Shown here piece by piece: positions 48,259 through 57,284 of a stretch of DNA of 64,000 nt. The stretch is from assembly GCA_016709725.1 (NCBI GenBank), contig JADJMG010000008.1, forward strand, positions 186,001-250,000, in the 5' to 3' direction. The position numbers and the translations under genes were made by a program. Position 1 is the stretch's first letter; every line of letters begins with the position of its first letter. The notes beneath the pieces were generated by a model. The model did not search any database. It was given only the letters and a program-made list of their open reading frames with translations, and was not told where the DNA came from. This stretch comes from Bacteroidota bacterium. GTDB lineage: Bacteria; Bacteroidota; Bacteroidia; AKYH767-A; OLB10.

Positions 48259-49401
48259 TTAATTATTACAAAGTTTCATGGCTCCACGCACGTAGATTGG
48301 CAAATCGATGAGCGACCCATCCTCCGCTTTGTTTCGATGATGTCCTAAACGAACCATGATAATATCCTTTGATGGAATGACCACAATGTATTGCCCTAAT
48401 ATTCCCCGACAATAAAATATTTTTTCGCCGTCCACTTCAGAAATCCACCATTGGTAACCATACTCTACATTCGGCTTTCCATTGTCTAATAACGGTGCAG
48501 GCATAACGCTTTCCATTACAAAAGTAGAATCAATCAATTGTTGTCCTTTCCAATTCCCTACATGCAAGTACAAAGCTCCAAGCTTGGCGAAATCTCTTGC
48601 GTTAGAATAAATACAACAAGAAGCTTTTTCCATTCCTTCTTCTTTGTCGATGGTCCACTCGGCAGTATGTTCAGCGCCTAGTGGCTTCCATAATTTTTCC
48701 GAAGCGTACTCTGATAAATTTTTTCCTGTAGCTCGCATCAACACCATGGCCAGTAATTGTGTGGCACCTCCTTGATAATAATAATTCACACCGGGCGTTC
48801 CTACTACTTCCAATCGGTCCATCAAACCTTTTAAATCTTTTCCGTAATAGGCTTCTGTTGTAATGCTAAACAAACTAGTATAGGCTTCGTCCCAACTTAA
48901 TGCTGCCGACATCGTAATTAAATTTCGCAATGTTAATTTACCTTTGCTGTTGGATGCATATTCAGGAATAAACTCACCCACGGTTTGATCAAGACTTTTA
49001 ATTTTACCTTCTTTCATGGCCACACCGGTAAGCATTCCAATGACACTCTTCGACATTGAAAAAGAATTTGACAAAGAAGAATCACTGTATCCATCCCAAT
49101 AGGCTTCGTAAACTAATGAATCATGATGGATCACCAAATAAGCAACACTGCGTTCACGACTCAATTCATTGGCGGTGTTTGTATCCAATGTTTGCTTATT
49201 GTACGTTGAAGCTAAAGGCCATGGTTGAGCAATACCCGCCTCCAATTTTCGCTGAATAAAAATGTCATTATCATCTATATCAACAAAGTTGTAAGCAAGC
49301 GCTTTAAAAACCCAAGTTTTACCAGATGCGATTAAATAAATGCAAGCAACTAAGAGCAATGCGGCAATTAATTTTAGTAGGAACCCTAAGACTTTTTTCA
49401 T
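48259..49401 (-). CDS. Serine hydrolase, class C beta-lactamase-like
   Basis: The protein has 380 residues. An N-terminal membrane anchor (residues 5-25) is followed by the beta-lactamase/DD-peptidase fold. The nucleophile lies in S-F-S-M-S-K-S (S-x-x-K), followed by G-M-L-T-G-V-A-M. The Y-x-N position appears as Y-Y-Y-Q-G-G, so Asn is not conserved. The C-terminal part has Y-G-Y-Q-W-W and G-I-L-G-Q-Y-I-V-V-I-P, common in this esterase/peptidase group. The substrate is unknown; antibiotic hydrolysis should not be assumed. Confidence 0.85.
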   Translation of the reverse strand: MKKVLGFLLKLIAALLLVACIYLIASGKTWVFKALAYNFVDIDDNDIFIQRKLEAGIAQPWPLASTYNKQTLDTNTANELSRERSVAYLVIHHDSLVYEAYWDGYSDSSLSNSFSMSKSVIGMLTGVAMKEGKIKSLDQTVGEFIPEYASNSKGKLTLRNLITMSAALSWDEAYTSLFSITTEAYYGKDLKGLMDRLEVVGTPGVNYYYQGGATQLLAMVLMRATGKNLSEYASEKLWKPLGAEHTAEWTIDKEEGMEKASCCIYSNARDFAKLGALYLHVGNWKGQQLIDSTFVMESVMPAPLLDNGKPNVEYGYQWWISEVDGEKIFYCRGILGQYIVVIPSKDIIMVRLGHHRNKAEDGSLIDLPIYVRGAMKLCNN

Positions 49402-49404
49402 TGG

Positions 49405-49505
49405 CGAATTGGAGTATTGGTGTATTGGGTATTGGTGTATTGTTGTAATTTAAAATTCCGTAGCGCCCGCTGCTGAAACGCTGCTATCGTGGCGTTTAAA
49501 AGTTA
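49405..49505 (+). repeat. Second copy of the composite intergenic repeat
   Basis: A tandem of attggtgt-like units (attggag, attggtgt, attgggt, attggtgt, attgttg) is followed by agcgcccgctgctg, aaacgctgct and atcgtggcgtttaa. Part order and GCG-rich core match 2563-2645. It lies just upstream of the serine hydrolase start and overlaps the end of the read-through lipB frame. Confidence 0.55.
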
Positions 49506-50231
49506 ACTCTTAAGTAGTGAAATTTCCTCTTTAACGACTTCGAATTCAAACAAGCATTGCATATGAAATAAAACTCTTGATTTTACGTCGTTGATATTAA
49601 TTTCTCTTCCCAACTGCTTCGACAACGATGTGATTCATTTATCTGCAATACCACATGGCTAAATTTTATTGAAATAACTTAAATCATTATTAATATTAAA
49701 AGCGAATCCATGCATCGTTACCCAACGACTACATCGCACACCAAATGCACAAATTTTTCTTGCTTTTATTTTATCATCACCATCTAACCAAACACCAGTT
49801 AATCCACTAACACGTCCCGCTTCAATTCCGTACTCTGCCAACGTTAGAATAATACTTTCTTCCAACAACCGAAGATACTTATGAATATCATTAAAAAAAT
49901 GATCAAGGTCGAAAATGGGATACCCTACTAATTGTCCGGGACCGTGATAAGTAATATCACCCCCACGATTTATTTTATAATAGGTAGCACCAATTTCTTC
50001 CAACTTCTGTTCATCGGCTAACAAATGCTCTTCTGCTCCACTTTTTCCTAATGTAAAAACATGAGGATGTTCACAAAATAAAAGATAATGACGGGGCGGA
50101 AAATGTTGAGCAGGCTCTAACGTACGATTCTCTACTTTTTGTCGAACCGTTTCAGCCAATAAAGATTCCTGCAAGTCCCAAGCCTGCTTATAATCGATTT
50201 CTCCGAGATCTTGAAAGGTGACGGTTTGCAT
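49503..50231 (-). CDS. lipB: Octanoyltransferase LipB with two in-frame stops
   Basis: LipB moves octanoyl groups from ACP to lipoyl domains. ATG 50231 (M-Q-T-V-T-F-Q-D-L-G-E-I-D-Y) is the family-like start. Signatures present: R-G-G-D-I-T-Y-H-G-P-G-Q-L-V-G-Y and K-I-C-A-F-G-V-R-C-S-R-W. The frame stops with TAG (49659-49661) right before P-C-G-I, which holds the catalytic Cys, and again with TGA (49635-49637). After that, I-T-S-L-S-K-Q-L-G-R-E-I-N runs cleanly to a stop at 49503-49505. The total would be about 243 residues. The first stop alone would remove the catalytic Cys. Consensus error or a true pseudogene are both possible. Confidence 0.85.
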
Positions 50232-50325
50232 GCTAATTTTCCAGTGCAAATATACGTTGATCCATCCAATATATGATCATCAACAAAAGAGTTGGCTATT
50301 TCGGTATTTATCATGATCTTTGGGT

Positions 50326-51516
50326 ATGAAACATCCGTTTTCTAGATTTATTTTGTTGTTATGTAGTGTTATAAATACTCCTGTTCAATCACAAACATGG
50401 ACCCAACTTCTCGACTTTCCAGGCTCAGCGAGAGATGATGCAGCAGGATTTATCATTGGAAATACTTTTTATGTAGGCACAGGATTAGATGGAGGCTTCA
50501 ATGCGCAAAGGGATTTTTATAAGCTAGATTTGTCCAATGAAACCTGGTCGACAGGCACATCATTAAATCCCGGATGGGAACGTCAATATGCTTGTGGATT
50601 TAGTAATGCAAATTACGGATACATCTTTGGTGGCATTGGTCCAGGCGCAACGTATTTACAAGATTTAATTCGGTTTGATCCAACCAATAATTCCTGGCAA
50701 CAAATGACTTCAATGCCTAGCCAAGGAAGAAGAGGCGCGGCTTGTTTTGTCATCGGCAACGATGTATTTATTGTTGGAGGAAATAATCCATCACAAGCAA
50801 ATTCAAGAGAAGTATGGAAATATAATATCACCAACGATAGCTGGCAACAAATGAATGACATTCCCTTTACTGGATTGTGGAGAGCGGGCGCTTGTTCGGT
50901 GAATGGAGTGGGGTATGTTTTGGGAGGCATTGATAGCTCCGGCACCTATAGCAATAAATTATATAGTTATGAGGCATTTAATGATCAATGGAATTTGCAG
51001 GCAACTTTTTCAGGTAACGGCAGGGCCTATACGCAATTAGTTCAGATGGGAAATAATATCATGTTCTTTGGAGGTTATGAGAATGGCAATATTTATCAAG
51101 ATGATTTATGGATGTATGATTTAACCAACAATACATTTATTCCTTACAATCCCATTCCTTCTTTAGCCAGGAGAGGCTATGTTTCTTGTGTTTGGAATAA
51201 TACGATTTACATTAGCACTGGACTCAACTCTATTCCTGCCCGAACTGCAGAAACATGGAAAGTGAATGGGATTGTAGGAATAGAAAATTTTGAACCTGAA
51301 ACTTTTGAAGTATATCCAAATCCCTTTACAGAATATATTCAGGTGAATAAAAGTGGTCATTTAGAAATTTTTGATGTTCAGGGTAGAAAATTGTATGAAG
51401 AGGAAATTGAAAAAGGGAAAGTGAATTTTAATTTTTTGAATGCTGGATTTTATATTTTAAAATTGAATACAAATGAAAATAAATTATATTCTATTAAAAT
51501 TTACAAGTTGAATTAA
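50326..51516 (+). CDS. T9SS-secreted Kelch-repeat protein
   Basis: The protein has 396 residues from ATG 50326. A signal peptide (F-I-L-L-L-C-S-V-I, cleavage near V-Q-S-Q) is followed by about six Kelch repeats forming a beta-propeller. Each has G-G or G-x-G-x-D, W-x-x-M and R-x-x-A-x-x-x-x elements (Y-G-Y-I-F-G-G-I-G, N-S-W-Q-Q-M-T-S-M-P, R-R-G-A-A-C-F-V-I-G). A type A sorting domain closes it (V-Y-P-N-P-F-T, F-Y-I-L-K-L). It is divergent from lipB. Confidence 0.9.
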   Translation: MKHPFSRFILLLCSVINTPVQSQTWTQLLDFPGSARDDAAGFIIGNTFYVGTGLDGGFNAQRDFYKLDLSNETWSTGTSLNPGWERQYACGFSNANYGYIFGGIGPGATYLQDLIRFDPTNNSWQQMTSMPSQGRRGAACFVIGNDVFIVGGNNPSQANSREVWKYNITNDSWQQMNDIPFTGLWRAGACSVNGVGYVLGGIDSSGTYSNKLYSYEAFNDQWNLQATFSGNGRAYTQLVQMGNNIMFFGGYENGNIYQDDLWMYDLTNNTFIPYNPIPSLARRGYVSCVWNNTIYISTGLNSIPARTAETWKVNGIVGIENFEPETFEVYPNPFTEYIQVNKSGHLEIFDVQGRKLYEEEIEKGKVNFNFLNAGFYILKLNTNENKLYSIKIYKLN

Positions 51517-51821
51517 AATTTCTGATGGGACCCTCCTTCACTAACCGCGTGTGCTAAAGCTAAAGCGGTGGCGCAAGTTCCTTGCTTCACCGTAGCTAAG
51601 CATAGGCAAGTCGGCAGGCAGGCACTGATTTATTATGATGGCTTAAAATAATTTTTCTCTATCTAAATAGACGTAACTCCGAATTAAATTCAAGCCTCTC
51701 CCCTCGCGAGGCTTCGCGACCTCTCCAAAGGAGAGGGAGTTCAAATAATTAAGTTGCATTAATTGCTCCCCAAATTAATTCTGAATTCTGATCCCGATAG
51801 CAATCGGGACTGCATTCTTAA
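51517..51821. other. Intergenic region with several short palindromes
   Basis: No gene is seen. It holds tcgcga-ggct-tcgcga and ctctcc-aaa-ggagag near 51700-51735, and cccgatagcaatcggg at 51793-51808, a variant of the 41.6-kb repeats. These are dispersed repeat debris between convergent genes. Confidence 0.6.
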
Positions 51822-53801
51822 TTATTTCTCAATCCAATCCCCGTGCTCTTTGATTAAATCAATCAAGGCATCAACGGCCAACTCGGTGTTGATGCTTTTT
51901 TGCACCACCTCGCGTCCTTTGTAAAGCGTAATTTTACCTGGACCGGAACCTACATAACCATAATCGGCATCCGCCATTTCACCGGGACCATTTACAATGC
52001 AACCCATAATACCAATCTTTAATCCTTTGAGGTGATCGGTGCGGGTACGAATTTTTGCGGTGGTTTCTTGCAAATCAAAAAGGGTTCGGCCACAACTCGG
52101 ACAAGAAATATATTCGGTTTTACTGATGCGTGTTCGTGCTGCTTGTAAAATTCCGAATGCTAAACTATTTATCTTTTGCGGAGAGATGGAAGTAGTAGAA
52201 GAAATCATCACCCCATCACCAAAACCATCTAGGAGCAATGCGCCTAAATCCGTTGAAGCATATAATTGAAATTGTTCCTCCGTTAATCCATCATACGTAC
52301 GATGAATGACTACAGGAACATCCATCTTCATTTGCATCAGCAAAATAAATGCTTGACGCAATGCGGGCATTGCATGTTCATTGGTGGTGGACAAAAGCAA
52401 GACAACATTTGAATCTTTTAGTACTTGATTGTGCTTTCCAAGTTCCGCAATTCCATCTGTCTGTACCGAAACAAAATTAAGTTGCTTCGATTTATTTTCA
52501 GCAGCTAAAAATCCGTCTAACGAAAACAAAGGATAACAACGATCCTTCTCTTTCCATGCCGTTGCATCCACAATAATTCCGAGTGTCCCTGGAATTTCGA
52601 AATCGATATTTCTGTTTCCTGTATAAATATAATCGCAAGCTTGATCACTTAAATTCCATTTATCGGTCGGAACAGAATAATTATATCCAACTGGAAAAAA
52701 AGAAGCGGCTGATAATTTTTCCACCTTCGAATAATCAGCGATAACCCGCGGTACTTGATGCGCACCAAAATTATTTACTTCGTTTGTCGACCTTCTTTCA
52801 TACTCAAACGGTTTAAATCCAAACTCAACATTTGAATTCAATACAATTCGTTCTGCATCCATCTGCAAAAGAGGAAAATCAGGCAAGGCTGTATGCGCTG
52901 CTCTCTTTGTATATCTTTCCACTAATGCTTTCGCTATGGGAATTTCAAATTCTGGATCTTCTGTCAAAGAAACTCTAACGGTGTCGCCTATACCATCTTC
53001 CAGTAAAGTACCAATACCTGCTGCAGATTTAATTCGTCCATCTTCTCCTTCTCCAGCTTCGGTCACGCCTAAATGCAAGGGATAATTCATTCCTTCATTG
53101 TGCATCCGTACAATGAGAGTGCGGTAAGCTTGCACCATTACTTGAGGATTACTCGACTTCATACTCAACACGATGTTATGGTAATTTTCTGCTTCGGCAA
53201 TTCTTAAAAATTCCAAGGCCGATTCAACCATACCATGTGCGGTGTCTCCATAACGACTCATGATACGATCGCTCAACGAACCATGATTCGTTCCGATACG
53301 CATTGCAGTTCCATACTCTTTACAAATTTTCAAGAGTGGAATGAAACGTTCTCGGATGCGATCCAACTCTTCATTGTAAGCAGCATCATTATAATCAATA
53401 AAAGCAAATTTCTTCTTATCGGCAAAATTGCCTGGATTGATTCGGACTTTCTCTACAATGCGTGCTGCAGCTTCAGCCGCATTCGGCGTAAAATGTATAT
53501 CGGCAATTAATGGCGTTTTATATCCACGCTTAGCCAACTCTTCTTTGATGTTTGCTAAATTTTTTGCTTCATTAATGCTGGGTGCGGTGATCCGTACAAA
53601 TTCACAACCAGCCTCTATCATCCGTATCGATTGCTCGACTGTGGCGAGGGTATCCATGGTATCCGTAGTGGTCATACTTTGCACACGGATTGGATTATTC
53701 CCACCAATGCCAACGTCACCCAACATGACTTCGCGGGTTAACAAACGATCATATCGGGTCAGGCTATTACAATATAGTCCAGAAAGGCTTTCTAACGTCA
53801 T
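51822..53801 (-). CDS. ispG: 4-hydroxy-3-methylbut-2-enyl diphosphate synthase (flavodoxin), long form
   Basis: IspG is the penultimate enzyme of the MEP isoprenoid pathway and an Fe-S reductase. ATG 53801 is chosen (M-T-L-E-S-L-S-G-L-Y-C); the frame is open further upstream but that part is hydrophobic and overlaps the divergent promoter. Length is about 659 residues, the large form with a central insert found in Bacteroidota and Chlamydiae. Motifs: T-R-E-V-M-L-G-D-V-G-I-G-G, R-I-N-P-G-N-F, L-H-L-G-V-T-E-A-G-E-G, and the cluster ligands C-P-S-C-G-R and G-C-I-V-N-G-P-G-E near the C-terminus. Confidence 0.96.
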   Translation of the reverse strand: MTLESLSGLYCNSLTRYDRLLTREVMLGDVGIGGNNPIRVQSMTTTDTMDTLATVEQSIRMIEAGCEFVRITAPSINEAKNLANIKEELAKRGYKTPLIADIHFTPNAAEAAARIVEKVRINPGNFADKKKFAFIDYNDAAYNEELDRIRERFIPLLKICKEYGTAMRIGTNHGSLSDRIMSRYGDTAHGMVESALEFLRIAEAENYHNIVLSMKSSNPQVMVQAYRTLIVRMHNEGMNYPLHLGVTEAGEGEDGRIKSAAGIGTLLEDGIGDTVRVSLTEDPEFEIPIAKALVERYTKRAAHTALPDFPLLQMDAERIVLNSNVEFGFKPFEYERRSTNEVNNFGAHQVPRVIADYSKVEKLSAASFFPVGYNYSVPTDKWNLSDQACDYIYTGNRNIDFEIPGTLGIIVDATAWKEKDRCYPLFSLDGFLAAENKSKQLNFVSVQTDGIAELGKHNQVLKDSNVVLLLSTTNEHAMPALRQAFILLMQMKMDVPVVIHRTYDGLTEEQFQLYASTDLGALLLDGFGDGVMISSTTSISPQKINSLAFGILQAARTRISKTEYISCPSCGRTLFDLQETTAKIRTRTDHLKGLKIGIMGCIVNGPGEMADADYGYVGSGPGKITLYKGREVVQKSINTELAVDALIDLIKEHGDWIEK

Positions 53802-53907
53802 ACAAGTGCAAAGATACTTGACAAAACGTACGATAACCCCAATTGTTTTACAGAATATTTGATGGTATAATAAAAAAACATACATTCGTAGTATAAAATT
53901 AACAACC

Positions 53908-55128
53908 ATGCGTTTACTATCCACACTACTTCTATTTATTGGGCTCAATCACTATGCTGATGCACAGCCTTGTTTACCAAACACGAACTCTTTGAGCTTC
54001 GCTGCTGCCTCTGTCAACTTTAGTACCGATGTGAATTTAGCGCCGGCTAATGCCATCACCGTTGAGGCTTGGATCAGGGCTACCAGCTGGGCAGTCAATA
54101 GTTATGATGGAACTATCCTTTGTAAACATAGCTGGAGTTTAGGTGAACAAGGATATGTTTTGAGAGCAGGAAACAACGGACAACTTGATTTTTCTGTTTG
54201 CGGGAAAGATTCATTAGGGGCTACGATCTCTTGGGTAGCAGCAACTAGTTTAACTGGTGCGATGTCACTCAATACATGGTATCATGTTGCAGGTACCTAT
54301 GATGGTGATTCAGTTCGAGTTTTCATCAATGGCGTACAAAAAGGAGCAACCGCACTTCCGTTTGGAATGATACAAGGCTTAGCTTACCCAATTAGAATTG
54401 GCAGATTATCTGATCAAACACAAGGTCAAACTAGGTACTGGGCAGGACAAATAGATGAAGTTCGCATTTGGGACAGAGCGTTGGACACTGCTGAAATCAA
54501 TGCAAAAAGATTATCTCATTTAGACGTTGCGCAAGAGACAGGATTAGTTGGATACTGGCGATTTAACGCAGGGAGCGGAACAAGTGTAGTTGATCAAACA
54601 TTAAATGCGAATAACGGAACTACCAGTGGAACTACTTGGAGCACCCTTGTTCCATGGAATCAAACAACTACTGCACCTGTTATTTTTCCAAATGGAAATA
54701 CTATGACTTCGTCCATTACCGCAGCTTCGTATCAATGGAATTTGAATGGAGCTCCTATAACAGGGGCTACCGCGCAAAGTTGGACAGCACTTTCCAATGG
54801 CACCTACACAATTACCATTACGGATTCGTTAGGTTGCGTGGCTACATCAGGACCTTATATTATTACAGGCGTGGGCATTGGTGAAATTGCGGCTGAAAAT
54901 ATTTTAGTGAAAAATGAATCCACACAATTAATCATCAGTTTACGTAGTGGGGAAGAAATTCGCTCTATAGAAGTGTACAATGCAGCCATGCAACGCATCG
55001 GCACAAAGGAAAGTCAGGGAAAAGAAATGATTTGGGAAAAAGGATATTTAGCAAAAGGAATTTATACGGTGATCATCCAAACTAAAAACAGTGGAAGTGG
55101 TGTTTATCGTTTTGCCCAGGTTGATTGA
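53908..55128 (+). CDS. T9SS-secreted LamG-domain protein
   Basis: The protein has 406 residues. A signal peptide (L-L-S-T-L-L-L-F-I-G, cleavage after A-D-A-Q) is followed by a LamG/concanavalin-like domain (about 30-215). It shows T-V-E-A-W-I-R-A, W-Y-H-V-A-G-T-Y-D-G, V-F-I-N-G-V-Q-K-G and G-Q-I-D-E-V-R-I-W-D-R-A-L. A short Ig-like stretch (A-S-Y-Q-W-N-L-N-G) and a C-terminal sorting domain (G-I-Y-T-V-I-I-Q) follow. Carbohydrate or protein binding is inferred. Its promoter region is shared with divergent ispG. Confidence 0.88.
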   Translation: MRLLSTLLLFIGLNHYADAQPCLPNTNSLSFAAASVNFSTDVNLAPANAITVEAWIRATSWAVNSYDGTILCKHSWSLGEQGYVLRAGNNGQLDFSVCGKDSLGATISWVAATSLTGAMSLNTWYHVAGTYDGDSVRVFINGVQKGATALPFGMIQGLAYPIRIGRLSDQTQGQTRYWAGQIDEVRIWDRALDTAEINAKRLSHLDVAQETGLVGYWRFNAGSGTSVVDQTLNANNGTTSGTTWSTLVPWNQTTTAPVIFPNGNTMTSSITAASYQWNLNGAPITGATAQSWTALSNGTYTITITDSLGCVATSGPYIITGVGIGEIAAENILVKNESTQLIISLRSGEEIRSIEVYNAAMQRIGTKESQGKEMIWEKGYLAKGIYTVIIQTKNSGSGVYRFAQVD

Positions 55129-55176
55129 GTTGAGATCAACTTGACATTTTAGTCAAACAATTTTAAAACTATACTT

Positions 55177-56945
55177 ATGAAAAATTCTTTAAAGTATTTC
55201 TTCATTACATTTTTATTTCTTGCCAATTCTTGTTCAAAGGACGACAACAATGAAAATTTGTCGGGAAATAATTCAACTGTAAAAACTACTATTATAGGTA
55301 GAGTGTTTGATGAAAGCGGATCAGGTCTTTCAGGGGCGGATGTATACATCGGGAATAAAACTGCCTCGACCAACCTCTGGGGAATTTATGTGATTGAAGA
55401 TGCAACGGTGGTAAAAAGCAGAAGTATTATTACGGTTAAGAAAGCTGGATATTGGGATCAAGTTGGTACATTCAAACCAAAGTCAGGAGGGACTTCTTCC
55501 TCCAACTTATGTTTGTACACTTCCACGAACACGCATTCTGTTAATGCGTTATTGGGTGGGACAATCAATACTATTGATGGTGCGAGTATTCAATTTCCAA
55601 TTGATGCATTTGAAAGGATGGATGGAACATCTTATACTGGAACTGTAGCACTTACAGTACACCATTTACCTAGAAGTGCGGATCTATTTTCTTTAAAAGC
55701 TCCAGGCACCGATTTTAAAGGAAAAAGCTTGAGTAATACTATAGAAAACTTAGTTTCCTTTGGAATGATTGGAGCTACATTAAAAGACGGAAGTGGAAAC
55801 GAATTAAAATTAAAAACTGGTAAAAAGGCCATTATAAGTTTACCAGTTCATGCTGCGCAACTAGCAATTGCTCCCCCGAGCATTCCGTTGTGGCATTTTA
55901 ATGACGTTACTGCCATTTGGGAAGAAGAAGGTACTGCTCTTTTTAATGGTAATATGTATACAGGAGAAGTGAGTCATTTTAGTTGGTGGAATTGTGATCA
56001 ACCTGGGGGTGTAGATGTAGGTGGTTTAGTTATCAATTGCAATAATAATCCTTTAGCTGATGCTGAAATATATGCTGATGGAATGTGGGGATCCTGGTCT
56101 GATCTTAACGGCGAATGGTATGGCGTACTTGCCCCAAACATGAATACTGATTTACATGCTGAATATTATGATTGGAATGGCAACTTTTACACAACAAGTA
56201 TTTATACGATGCTAGCTCAACCCAACTCCAGTACTTTTATAGTTCCTGATTTCGTTTTCCCGAATGCAAATTGTTATACCCTTACAGGAAATGTAAATAA
56301 ATGTGATGGACAGCCCAGTGCCGCCACAGTGTTAGTGATTTTAAATAACAATTTATTAGCTTATCAATTTACTCCAACGGGTGCTTTTGATATCAACGTT
56401 GGAAACATTGGAAATGTACCTATTCAAATAATCGCGTATAAAGGAATTTACACTAAGGCGCTTACTACAAATTATGGCACTGGAACAACATTAAATATTG
56501 GAACTATCACTCTATGCGACACCACTAATTTGAATAATAATGTCATCATGAATTTTGTAAGTCCAGTGGTTGGTAATATTCCGATTTCATTAGAAGTTTC
56601 AAGTTGCATTGTGAATTTTATATCAGGAAAATATGAAATCGTAATGGCTTATACGGATAGTGCAGTGGAAATTCCTCCACCTTTGTTATCAGTACACCAA
56701 TGTATGCTAATGGAACTTATAATTGGAATTCAACAAACACGAGTGTAAGTGGTGTTATATTTTATCAAGGGATCAATTATTTTGTTCTTCCAAATGGTTC
56801 TGGAGGTTCTACTACATTAATTAATTCACCCAATCCAGGAGATTATGTAAGAGGAACATTTAGTGGACCCGTGCTCCTGAGTGGTGGACTTACTAGCCTT
56901 ACAGGAACTTTATCGGCTTCTTTTGATGTATATCGAAATAATTAA
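55177..56945 (+). CDS. Lipoprotein with carboxypeptidase-regulatory-like domain, one frameshift
   Basis: The joined protein has about 589 residues. A lipobox (F-L-A-N-S-C-S-K-D) marks an outer-membrane lipoprotein. A CarboxypepD_reg-like domain follows (G-R-V-F-D-E-S-G-S-G-L-S-G-A-D-V, I-G-N-K-T-A-S-T-N-L-W-G-I-Y). Then a region with I-S-L-P-V-H, W-H-F-N-D-V-T-A-I-W-E-E-E-G and G-E-V-S-H-F-S-W-W-N. The frame breaks near 56675-56700 and continues M-Y-A-N-G-T-Y-N-W-N to the end. A paralogue follows at 57285. Confidence 0.75.
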
Positions 56946-57284
56946 ACCATTGCAGTAAACCTTTTCGGTTTACCATACGTGAATGTATCTACACCAAGGT
57001 GGTGTTATCATGATTCAATTGAGTCAGGCTTGATACTCATTTGCTTACTATTACACACCCTTCAGGGCAATTTATCAATTTTACATTAATCGTACACGCC
57101 ATCATCTATTTTATCTAAATACACTCTATCTTTAGAAGAATTTGACTCACCAACAAATTCTTTATATTCATCATTTAACCTAGTAACTTCGGTAACATTA
57201 AAATGAATTGGCTGAATAAAGTGTTCTCTTCTCTTTAGAAATAATAGACACTTGTAAAAAAATAATTTTAAATCCATACTACCT
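56946..57284. other. Intergenic region between lipoprotein paralogues, two small hairpins
   Basis: gtaaacc-ttttc-ggtttac (56955-56973, perfect 7-bp arms) and acacca-agg-tggtgt (about 56990-57004) could terminate or insulate the upstream gene, though T-runs are weak. A minus-strand open frame across 57086-57487 is not supported, because it overlaps the signal sequence of the next lipoprotein. Confidence 0.5.

Noticed and set aside
20474..49661. In-frame stops in several genes as a sign of stop-codon reassignment or recoding
   Set aside because: TAA, TAG and TGA all occur as interrupters and also as normal ends, no recoding structure is visible, and frameshifts are even more common. Consensus error or decay is simpler.
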